Below the pieces are notes generated by a model that worked only from the letters and a program-made list of their open reading frames with translations, was not told the DNA's origin and ran no database searches. Below, piece by piece: positions 16,464 to 23,656 of a DNA stretch of 64,000 nucleotides. The stretch is from Actinospica sp035493475 (lineage in GTDB: Bacteria; Actinomycetota; Actinomycetes; Streptomycetales; Catenulisporaceae): positions 1 to 64,000 of the forward strand of contig DATJIF010000139.1 of NCBI GenBank assembly GCA_035493475.1. Direction: 5' to 3'. A program made the translations under genes and the position numbers. Each line of letters begins with the position of its first letter. The stretch's first letter is position 1.

Positions 16464-16517
16464 GTGTCACGCCTGCACGTGGACCTGATGCGCGTCACCG
16501 CCGCCAGCTGTCGCTGA
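16464..16517 (+). CDS. second sulfur-type leader peptide, before APC permease
   Basis: The frame ends VSRLHVDLMRVTAASCR then TGA. It shares the H-V-D-(L/F)-x-R-V core and the near-terminal Cys with the peptide at 11153-11260. The start is uncertain: GTG at 16464 gives 17 aa, and TTG at 16407 would give 36 aa; neither has a clear ribosome binding site. It lies 96 nt before the permease gene. The conserved core is what supports the call. Confidence 0.5.
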   Translation: MSRLHVDLMRVTAASCR

Positions 16518-16612
16518 CCGCTGCCCGGCAAATTCCCCACGCATTCACGTAAGCGTCACGGCGCCATTTCGCGCTGCCCTTTTCGTTGCGAAAACACACC
16601 TGGAGTATCCCC

Positions 16613-18266
16613 GTGTCCACGATTATCCAGGCGGATCAGCCCATTGAATCCGCCGCGCAACCGCTCGCCGCTCAGGAGAAGCGGCTGCGGCACGATCTCG
16701 GCTTCTGGAGCCTGACCGCCACATCCTTCGGCGGCATCATCGGCTCCGGCTGGCTGTTCGGCGCGTTCTACGGAGCGCAGATCGCCGGCCCCGCCGCGCT
16801 CGTCTCCTGGCTGATCGCCGGCCTCGCGGTCGCGCTCGTCGCCCTCGTCTTGATCGAGCTCGGCGCCTCGCGTCCGGAGGCCGGCGGCAGCGTGCGCTGG
16901 CCGCTGTACGCCAACGGCCGCCTCGTCGGTACGCTCGTCGGCTGGTCCGCGCTGCTCGCCCTCGCCAGCAACACCGAGGTGCTCGCGATCCTGCAGTACG
17001 CCTCGCATTACTGGCCGTGGCTCTTCCACGGGACCACGCTCTCGGTCGGCGGCATCCTGGTCGCCGCCGCGCTGCTCGCCGTGCTCACCGTCATCAACTG
17101 GTACGGCATCAAGCTGTTCGCGCGGATCAACACCGCCGTCACCGCGGTCAAGTTCATCGTCCCGGCGCTCACGATCATCGCGCTGCTCGCCTCCGGCTTC
17201 CACGCGGGCCACCTGACGAACCACGGCGGATTCGCGCCCAACGGCTGGAGTTCCGTGCTGAGCGCCGTCGCCACCGGCGGCCTGATCTACTCCGTCAACG
17301 GATTCCAGCCGCCGGTCGACCTGTCCGGCGAGGCCCGCAACCCCGCGCCGCGACGTGCCGCGCGCGATCCTCGTGGCGATCGCCGCGTCCGTGCTGCTCT
17401 ACCTGCTGCTGCAGTTCGCGTTCATCGTCGCGATCCCGGACAGCTCGCTCGCGCACGGCTGGCACGGCATCGACTTCACCTCGCCGTTCGGCCAGCTCGC
17501 GCTGCTGCTGAACCTCGGCTGGCTGGCCGGCGTCCTGTACGCCGACGCCGTGCTCTCCCCGGCCGGAACCCAGTTCGTCGGCACCGCGGAGAACGGCCGC
17601 ACCACGTACGCGCTGGCCAAGAACCGGCTGCTGCCCCGCTTCTTCCTCGAGGTGGACGGCGGCTCCGGAGTGCCGCGCCGGGCGCTGCTGCTCAACTTCG
17701 TGCTCGGACTGCTGGTGCTGATCCCGCTGCACAGCTGGATCTCGGTCGTGTCCGTGATCGGCGACGTCTTCCTGCTGAACTACGCGATCTCGTCCGTGGC
17801 CGCCGGCACCTTCCGCTCGGCCGCCCCGACCGGGCTGGCCGGCTGGATCCCCGGCATCACGTGGATCGCGCCCGCCAGCTTCCTGGTGTCCACCGAGATC
17901 ATCTACTGGTCCGGCTGGAGCCAGATCAAGTGGGCCCTCCCGCTCACGCTCATCGGCCTGCTCGTGTTCGCCGTCCTGCGCACGAAGGACCGTCCGCTGC
18001 TGCAGGAACTGCGCACCGGAGCGTGGCTGGCGATCTACCTCGTGGGCCTCATCGTGTTCTCCTATCTCGGCAGCCCGGATTTCGGCGGCGACGACAGCAT
18101 TTCAGCTCCCTGGGATTCCGTCATCGTCGGAATATTCGCCGTGGCGCTCTACATCTGGGCCGTCCGGGAAGGCGTGCGGCACATCGAGCGCACGGCCAGC
18201 CTCGACATCGACGATTCGCCCGTCGTATCCGAGGCGTTGTCCCTGATTGCCCAGGGCCGCGACTAA
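16613..18266 (+). pseudogene. APC family permease with a one-base frameshift
   Basis: The GTG at 16613 (TGGAG 8 nt upstream) opens a frame with ATSFGGIIGSGWLFGAFYGAQI, GLAVALVALVLIELGASRPEAGGSV and further APC helices up to PPVDLSGEARNP (about residue 244). The protein then continues only in another frame, from PRAILVAIAASVLLYLLLQ to the stop at 18266. Removing one C from the CCCC run at 17341-17344 restores one 550-aa permease of normal APC length. Either this is a sequencing or assembly indel, or the gene is broken in this strain. The sulfur-type leader peptide before it suggests a sulfur amino acid substrate such as methionine or cystine. Confidence 0.82.
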
Positions 18267-18271
18267 ACGGC

Positions 18272-18312
18272 GACCGGCGGCGGCCCCGTACTCCACGGGA
18301 CCGCCGCCGGTC
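18272..18312. terminator. bidirectional hairpin terminator
   Basis: A 12-bp perfect stem GACCGGCGGCGG / CCGCCGCCGGTC is extended by a partial CCCGT/ACGGG inner stem. It lies between the converging permease and secreted-protein genes. Confidence 0.88.
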
Positions 18313-18330
18313 GTCAGTGCACGAACCCTG

Positions 18331-19242
18331 CTAGCTCTGCTTGTACTCGTACACCGTGGTGACGACCTCGCACACGCTGGGCTGGATCATCTCCAGGCGC
18401 AGGATGCCGGTGCCCGGGTCGTAGTCCACGCCCTCGTCCTCGAAGGTGCCGGAGCAGACGCTCTCCTGCGGGATCGAGCCGAGGTCCACGACGTGGCCGG
18501 TCACGGTGCCGCCGGTCAGCGGGGCGGTCAGGTCCACCTCGAGCAGCGGCTTGTCGTTCGAGAACAGCGTCTCGGTGCTGTCGTCCGAGGCGCAGACCAG
18601 CTTCGTCGCGCTGACGAAGTCGCAGCCCTGGACGTCGTTGACCTGGTGGTCCAGCTGGATGTAGCCGGACAGGTCCAGTGAGCCGCCGACCTGGGACGTC
18701 GTCGGGTTCAGCAGCGGCGTCGGGTAGATCTGCAGGTGGGACATCGTGCCCCACTCGCCGGAGACCATCCACTGCTTGTCCGGCGAGATCGCGTCGAAGG
18801 AGTTGTTGTACAGCTCGCCGGAGACCAGCTTGTGCACGTACTGGTAGCTGGCGCCGGACGGCGTGGTGACCAGGAACATCTTCTCGTTCGAGCTGGCACT
18901 CGAGTTCTGGTACGCGTCGACGATGTAGCCGCCGGTCGAGTCCGGATCGCCGATGTGCGTCCAGCCGGCGGCGGCCACGCCCACCGGGATCGAGCTTATG
19001 CCGCGGTAGAGGACGTAGGGCGAGCCGCCGGGCGGGTCCACGGTGGCGACGCCCTCACCGGCGCTGAGCGTGCTCTGCAGCGCCGCGTCGGTCTCGGTCC
19101 AGCCGGAGATGCCGGAGCCGGCGAGCGGGGCGGTGGCCGCGTGGGAGGTCGTGCCGCTGACCGCCGCCTGGGCGGTGCCGACCGGGATCGCGGCGAGGCC
19201 GATCACGGCGGACACCGCGAGCGGCACAGTGAATCTGCGCAT
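18331..19242 (-). CDS. secreted protein of unknown function
   Basis: This is a 303-aa protein with a typical Sec signal peptide (about 1-27, ending AQA). The mature part looks like a beta-rich, possibly propeller-like protein. It has repeated blade-like segments such as DAISPDKQWMVSGEWG and YIQLDHQVNDVQGCDFVSATKLVCASDD, plus several cysteines that could form disulfides. I do not recognise a catalytic motif. It stands alone between a terminator and a 179-nt gap, so it is probably its own transcript. The ATG start fits the signal peptide. Confidence 0.7.
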   Translation of the reverse strand: MRRFTVPLAVSAVIGLAAIPVGTAQAAVSGTTSHAATAPLAGSGISGWTETDAALQSTLSAGEGVATVDPPGGSPYVLYRGISSIPVGVAAAGWTHIGDPDSTGGYIVDAYQNSSASSNEKMFLVTTPSGASYQYVHKLVSGELYNNSFDAISPDKQWMVSGEWGTMSHLQIYPTPLLNPTTSQVGGSLDLSGYIQLDHQVNDVQGCDFVSATKLVCASDDSTETLFSNDKPLLEVDLTAPLTGGTVTGHVVDLGSIPQESVCSGTFEDEGVDYDPGTGILRLEMIQPSVCEVVTTVYEYKQS

Positions 19243-19420
19243 TGCGAAGCCTCACAGAAGTAGGGCAGAACGGGACGGAGGTGGGTGGGACCGGGCGAAC
19301 CCGGCTCACGTCCGCTGCTGACGATAGCGTGACTCCGCGGCCGAGTTCGAGCCGTGATGGAGAAACAGTGAGTGAAGCTCTCGCCCAAGGCCGCGACCAC
19401 GCCGTACGCTGCTCCCCGAC

Positions 19421-19879
19421 ATGACTCTGTATCAGCCCCTCAGCACGGAGTCGGGCACCGTCGCCCCGCACTGCGTCCTGGTCGCCGTGGACCTCTCGCG
19501 CACCTCGCTGCGCGCGGCCGACTACGCGGCGGGGCTCGCCTGCCGCGGCGGCGTCACCGTCGTCGGGGTGTACGTCCGGCACCACAGCTCCCTGCTGCTG
19601 AGCGCCCCCGGCGTCGCCGTGTACGCGCAGGGGGCGGTGACCGACCTCGCGCGGGAGGCGGGCGACTACCTCGCCGAGAGCGCCGAACGGCTGGGCACCG
19701 CGCACTCCTTCACGGTGCTCGACGGCCCGCCGGTGCCCGCGATCCGGCACCTGGCCCGCGAACTGCGGGCGTCGGCGCTCGTGGTGGGCGCCTCCGAGCA
19801 CTGGCGGCACCGCTGCTTCGGCTCGCTCGCGGTCCGGCTCGCCCGCTCCGCGCCGTGCCCGGTCGTCGTCGTGCCCTGA
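19421..19879 (+). CDS. universal stress protein (UspA family), single domain
   Basis: The 152-aa cytosolic alpha/beta protein has the USP start VLVAVDLSRTSLRAADYAAGLA and the end LVVGASEHWRHRCFGSLAVRL followed by CPVVVVP. The second segment partly matches the ATP-binding G-x2-G-x9-G-S/T pattern (one Gly is replaced), so nucleotide binding is uncertain. Such proteins are induced in stress or starvation. It stands alone, with a short convergent boundary to the next gene. Confidence 0.87.
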   Translation: MTLYQPLSTESGTVAPHCVLVAVDLSRTSLRAADYAAGLACRGGVTVVGVYVRHHSSLLLSAPGVAVYAQGAVTDLAREAGDYLAESAERLGTAHSFTVLDGPPVPAIRHLARELRASALVVGASEHWRHRCFGSLAVRLARSAPCPVVVVP

Positions 19880-19892
19880 GTCGCGGGCCGGG

Positions 19893-19912
19893 CCGCGGGT
19901 CACATCCCGCGG
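19893..19912. terminator. short hairpin between convergent genes
   Basis: CCGCGGG-TCACAT-CCCGCGG, a 7-bp perfect stem, overlaps the stop codon of the deacetylase-like gene and lies 13 nt past the USP stop. Confidence 0.45.
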
Positions 19913-21192
19913 GCGTTCGCCATCGCCGCGGAGGGCACCGTGTTCCCGGACGGGGTGGTGTACTCGGCCCACGAGCTCGGCGCCTGGCCCGGGTTCAGCG
20001 TGCGCAGCTTGGCGATCACCTGCGGGTCCTGCGCGTCCAGCCACTGGGCCATCTGGCGGAACGAGACGAGCCGTACGTCGGGGTATTCGGCGATCCGGCG
20101 CAGCGCCTGCTCGACGGAGGCCATGTAGATGCCGCCGTTCCACGTCTCGAAGTGGTTGCCGATGAAGTACGGCGCCCGGTTCGTGGTGTAGGCGCGGTCG
20201 AACCCGGCCATATACGCGTTCTGGGACTGCCGCTGCCAGTAGGGCCGCATCGACTCGGCGCCGGACGGGTTGGCGTCCGACTGGTTGGCCATCATGTTGT
20301 AGTCCATCGACAGGACCGTGTAGCCGGTGCCCGGGAACGGGATGGACTGCAGCGGGAAGTCCCACACGCCCTGCCGCTTCGTCGGCCAGATCTGCAGGCC
20401 GCCGGGGGAGCTCGCGTCGTACTGCCAGCCGAGCTCGCGCGCCGTGGGCAGCAGTTGGTCCTGGCCGAGCAGGCACGGCGTGCGCCCGCCGGTCAGCTCC
20501 TTGGAGTAGTCGAAGGGCAGCGGGTCGAGGTCCGCGAAGCCGGTGTTCGTCTTCCAGGAGTGCACGAAGCCGACCGCCTGGTCGATCTCGCTGCGCCACT
20601 GCGCCGGGCTCCAGGTGCCCACGCCCGCGGAGTCGCAGAAGTGCCCGTTGAAGTGCGTGCCGATCTCGTGCCCCTCCAGCCACGCGTCGCCCACCTGCTG
20701 GATCGTGGCGCGCACGTGGTCGTCGTCGAGGTAGCCGATCGCCGAGGCGCCGAGCGGCTTGCCGGGGGGCGCGTACAGCATCCGCTGGCCGCGCGGCAGC
20801 GTGTAGATGCCGCTCAGGAAGAACGTCATCGTCGCCTTGGTCTCCTGCGCGACCTTCCGGAAGTGCGAGAACAGGTGGTTGTCGTCCTCGCCCGCGCCGT
20901 CCCAGGAGAACACCACGAACTGCGGCGGCCGCTCGCCCGCCCCGAGCCGCTCGAACGACGTCGGCTGGTTCGGCTGCGGCCCGGTGTCCGAGGTGGAGCC
21001 GTCCCCGATCAGCCGGGCCGCCGGCTTGACCGCCGCCTTCCGGGGCTGCACCCGCGCGGGGGAGTAGTGCGCCGGCGCTGCGGCGGTCTCGGACGGACGG
21101 GTCGCCAGCCGCTCGGCCTCGACCCCGACGACGGCCGCCCCGACCACCGCCGCGCCGCCGACCAGCACGTTCCTACGCGATACAGTTCCCAC
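19900..21192 (-). CDS. exported NodB-like polysaccharide deacetylase family protein
   Basis: This is a 430-aa protein with a twin-arginine-like N-terminus (SRRNVLVGGAAVVGAAVVG), so it is probably exported folded by Tat. The catalytic domain (about 85-400) resembles NodB deacetylases: FSWDGAGED replaces the usual FDDGP motif 1, and EIGTHFNGHF supplies the H-x3-H metal pair of motif 2. A conserved late segment ends VRLVSFRQMAQWLDA. The altered motif 1 makes true deacetylase activity uncertain. It is a single gene, with a 131-nt divergent gap to the Pth2-like gene. The likely target is a cell-wall or environmental polysaccharide. Confidence 0.75.
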   Translation of the reverse strand: MGTVSRRNVLVGGAAVVGAAVVGVEAERLATRPSETAAAPAHYSPARVQPRKAAVKPAARLIGDGSTSDTGPQPNQPTSFERLGAGERPPQFVVFSWDGAGEDDNHLFSHFRKVAQETKATMTFFLSGIYTLPRGQRMLYAPPGKPLGASAIGYLDDDHVRATIQQVGDAWLEGHEIGTHFNGHFCDSAGVGTWSPAQWRSEIDQAVGFVHSWKTNTGFADLDPLPFDYSKELTGGRTPCLLGQDQLLPTARELGWQYDASSPGGLQIWPTKRQGVWDFPLQSIPFPGTGYTVLSMDYNMMANQSDANPSGAESMRPYWQRQSQNAYMAGFDRAYTTNRAPYFIGNHFETWNGGIYMASVEQALRRIAEYPDVRLVSFRQMAQWLDAQDPQVIAKLRTLNPGQAPSSWAEYTTPSGNTVPSAAMANARGM

Positions 21193-21310
21193 GGTGGCCC
21201 CAAGTCACATTGTTGTACCAGTGGACGTCCAGCTACTTACCCGCCCTGCCCAGCTCAGGCACGGTAAGTCCCTCGTTTGACGTAGCGTCAGGCCGGAATC
21301 ATGCCAGAAG

Positions 21311-21323
21311 TAGGATGGGATCA
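21311..21323 (+). promoter_or_regulatory. -10 box suggesting a leaderless transcript
   Basis: TAGGAT (21311-21316) lies 6 nt before the ATG at 21323, which has no ribosome binding site. No good -35 is visible. Confidence 0.4.
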
Positions 21324-22039
21324 TGCAGGAAGAAACGGGCGCGGCGCCCGACGAGTCGCCCTTCAGGCCGGTCGGTGATCCGCGCGACGAGCGGCCCCAG
21401 TATGTGATGCCCCTCGTCGTACGCCTGGAACGCGACGCCGTACCCCAGCGCACGGATGCCCTGGAGACCGCCGCCCGCGCCGTGATCACCCTGCTGAGCG
21501 ACCCGCGGGCAACCACCCCCGAGGGTGAATGGTACGAAGCAGTCCAAGCCTGGCAGGACGCCCGCATCCGCAAAGTCGTCCGCCGCGCCAGGGGTGCCGA
21601 GTGGCGACGGGCCGAGGCTCTCCCCGGCATCACCGTCACCGGCAAGCAGGCCGAGGTCCGCGTCTACCCGCCGATTCCCCTCGACGCCTGGCCCAAGGAC
21701 CTGGCCCGCCTCCAGGTCTCCGGCACCGACTTCGGCGACGACGCGGCCCCCGAGCCCCCCGAACCCGGCGTCCCCGTCGTCTGGATGAATCCCGCCGTGG
21801 AGATGACTGCCGGCAAGGCCATGGCCCAAGCAGGCCACGCCGCCCAACTCGGCTGGTGGCGCCTACCCCCGGCCCGCGCCACCGAATGGCGCGACGCCGC
21901 CTTCCCTCTCAACGTCCGCACCGCGACCAAGGAGCAGTGGGCCACCCTCGCCGCGTCCGACCTCCCCGTGGTCCGCGACGCCGGCTTCACTGAGATCGCC
22001 CCGGGTTCAGCCACCGCTATCGCCGAGCTGGAGCGGTAG
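21323..22039 (+). CDS. peptidyl-tRNA hydrolase 2-like protein
   Basis: This 238-aa protein has a C-terminal Pth2-like domain (about 130-238). The segment MTAGKAMAQAGHAAQLGW matches the K-x-x-A/Q-x-x-H-A/S-A signature of archaeal and eukaryotic type peptidyl-tRNA hydrolases, and EIAPGSATAIAEL matches the late APGS-x-T catalytic strand. The N-terminal 120 residues are a helical extension seen in actinobacterial members. The family frees tRNA from peptidyl-tRNA, and actinobacteria also have the standard Pth, so its job may differ. It is a single gene with a possible leaderless start. Confidence 0.78.
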   Translation: MQEETGAAPDESPFRPVGDPRDERPQYVMPLVVRLERDAVPQRTDALETAARAVITLLSDPRATTPEGEWYEAVQAWQDARIRKVVRRARGAEWRRAEALPGITVTGKQAEVRVYPPIPLDAWPKDLARLQVSGTDFGDDAAPEPPEPGVPVVWMNPAVEMTAGKAMAQAGHAAQLGWWRLPPARATEWRDAAFPLNVRTATKEQWATLAASDLPVVRDAGFTEIAPGSATAIAELER

Positions 22040-22056
22040 GGACCCGCGGCATTCCT

Positions 22057-22947
22057 CTATCGGCTGCGGGCGGCCAGGGCTCGGATGAAGCGGGCGATTT
22101 CAGCCGGCTTCTCCTCGGCCATGAAGTGACCGGCGTCGATGGGTTCGTAGGTGAGATCCGGAGCCCAGGCGCGCCAGAGTGCTGCGGCGTCGAAGCCCAG
22201 CTGGGTGCCCCAGTCCTGGGAGATCACTGCGACGGGGAGCTTCAATTGCCTGCCCGCGTCGCGGTCTTCGCGGTCCATGTCCAGGTCGATGTCGGCGGTG
22301 GCGCGGTAGTCGGCGACGATGGAGTCCACGGCGTTGACGGAGCTGTCGATGTAGTGGCGCCGGACTTCGGGGGTGAAGGTCGTGCCGTCGGTGTCCCAGG
22401 CGTCGAGGAAGGAGGCGAAGAACTCGTGCGCGACCGCCTTGATCATCCTCTCGGGCAGGCCTTCCGGTTGGGCCATCAGGTACAGGTGCCAGGCGACCTT
22501 CGCGTTCACGCCGTGCAGCACGTCCCAGGTGTCGAGGGTGGGGAGCACGTCGAGGATTCCGAGGTACTGCACCGTCTCCGGGTGGTCGAGTCCCGCGCGT
22601 ACGCCGACTAGGGCGCCGCGGTCGTGGCCGACGAGTCCGAACTTGTCGTGGCCGAGCGCGGCGGCTATCTGGACGATGTCTTGGGCCATGGTGCGCTTGG
22701 AGTACGTGCGGGGGTCGTCGTTCTGCGGCGGCTTGTCGCTTTGGCCGTAGCCGCGCAGGTCCGGGGCGATGACGGTGTAGTCGTGCGCGAGGTCTTGGGC
22801 CACGTGGCGCCACATGTAGTGCGTTTGGGGGAAGCCGTGCAGTAGGACGATGGCGGGTCCAGTGCCTGCGACAGCGACGTTCAGGGTGACGCCGTCGTGG
22901 CCGGGGAGCAGCGCGTAGCGGAATCCGTCAATGGTCAGCGTGGTCAT
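22057..22947 (-). CDS. alpha/beta hydrolase, haloacetate dehalogenase-like
   Basis: The 296-aa enzyme has the oxyanion motif HGFPQTHYMWRHV, DLRGYGQSDKP, a nucleophile elbow GHDRGALVGVRAGLDHPE with Asp as nucleophile, and a late catalytic GHFMAEEKP. The Asp nucleophile and cap segment (WHLYLMAQPEGLPERM) place it with fluoroacetate/haloacetate dehalogenases and soluble epoxide hydrolases. However, the second carboxylate-binding Arg (HDRGGR in the dehalogenase) is Leu, and the halide-binding Trp of HW is Leu, so fluoroacetate is unlikely to be its substrate. The ATG at 22947 overlaps the TetR stop by 4 nt, so the pair is one operon. Confidence 0.82.
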   Translation of the reverse strand: MTTLTIDGFRYALLPGHDGVTLNVAVAGTGPAIVLLHGFPQTHYMWRHVAQDLAHDYTVIAPDLRGYGQSDKPPQNDDPRTYSKRTMAQDIVQIAAALGHDKFGLVGHDRGALVGVRAGLDHPETVQYLGILDVLPTLDTWDVLHGVNAKVAWHLYLMAQPEGLPERMIKAVAHEFFASFLDAWDTDGTTFTPEVRRHYIDSSVNAVDSIVADYRATADIDLDMDREDRDAGRQLKLPVAVISQDWGTQLGFDAAALWRAWAPDLTYEPIDAGHFMAEEKPAEIARFIRALAARSR

Positions 22948-23597
22948 GGCTTCCTTTCGGCTGCGGGTCTTCCGGAGAAGATTCCGGCGGGCAGCGCTCG
23001 TGGTGCGGGGGGTGTGGCTTGGAGGGCGGGGATGAGGATCGCGTCGACGAGTGCCTGAAGGTAGGCGTCGTCGGTTTCCAGCCCGTTGAGTCGGCGGAGC
23101 AGGAGTGCCGATCCGGCTACCTCCTCGAAGGCGAAGGGGTTGACGTGTTCGGGTAGTTCTCCGCGGCGTACGGCGGCCTCGATCACTGTCTTGGGCAGCC
23201 GTGCGCCGGTGGGGCCGACGGCGCGTTCGATTTCTTCGCAGAGTTCTGGGTCTTCCAGGCCCGCCTGGAGCAGGAGCAGCGCGGTCTGGCCGTCTGCGGA
23301 ACGCATCGTCGTGATCAGGCGTCGGCACAGCGCGAGGAGGTCGCCGCGCAGGGTGCCGGTGTCGATTTCGGCGGCGCCTTCTCGTCGGGCGGGGCCGGCC
23401 TTGAGCGCGGCGATGACCATCTCGCGCTTGGTGCTCCATCGCCGGTAGAGCGTGGCCTTCGACGCACCGGCCCGACGTGCGACCTCTTCGAACGTGATGC
23501 CCTCGTAGCCGCGTTCGGCCAGCAGGGAGGTCACGACCTCGAGGATCCGGCTCTCGCGCTCGTCGTCGCGCGGGCGGCCCTTATTTGAATACGGCAC
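22944..23597 (-). CDS. TetR family repressor
   Basis: This is a 217-aa regulator. Its N-terminal helix-turn-helix (about 15-62) includes ITFEEVARRAGASKATLYRRW, and the C-terminal ligand domain has the RADGQTALLL-like helix typical of the TetR_C branch that follows KREMV. The GTG start at 23597 sits inside an ATACGG-N6-CCGTAT palindrome, and a -10 box lies 7 nt before it, so a leaderless, self-repressed transcript is likely. It probably represses itself and the co-transcribed hydrolase until a hydrolase substrate or related ligand binds. Confidence 0.88.
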   Translation of the reverse strand: MPYSNKGRPRDDERESRILEVVTSLLAERGYEGITFEEVARRAGASKATLYRRWSTKREMVIAALKAGPARREGAAEIDTGTLRGDLLALCRRLITTMRSADGQTALLLLQAGLEDPELCEEIERAVGPTGARLPKTVIEAAVRRGELPEHVNPFAFEEVAGSALLLRRLNGLETDDAYLQALVDAILIPALQATPPAPRALPAGIFSGRPAAERKP

Positions 23598-23635
23598 GTT
23601 CCGTATCGTATGTCAGCGGGGCCCTTCGCTGTCAA
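23589..23635 (-). promoter_or_regulatory. promoter and operator of the TetR-hydrolase operon
   Basis: On the minus strand TTGACA (23635-23630), a 19-nt spacer and TACGAT (23610-23605) lie 7 nt before the GTG start. ATACGG-N6-CCGTAT (23589-23606) is a perfect 6-bp inverted repeat overlapping the -10 box and start codon. Confidence 0.65.
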
Positions 23636-23656
23636 CCGACGGGATAGCCTTCGGGG

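Noticed and set aside
15283..16470. Long minus-strand frame covering the LLM and GNAT genes
   Set aside because: The LLM gene on the other strand has clear motifs; only the GNAT in another minus frame is real.
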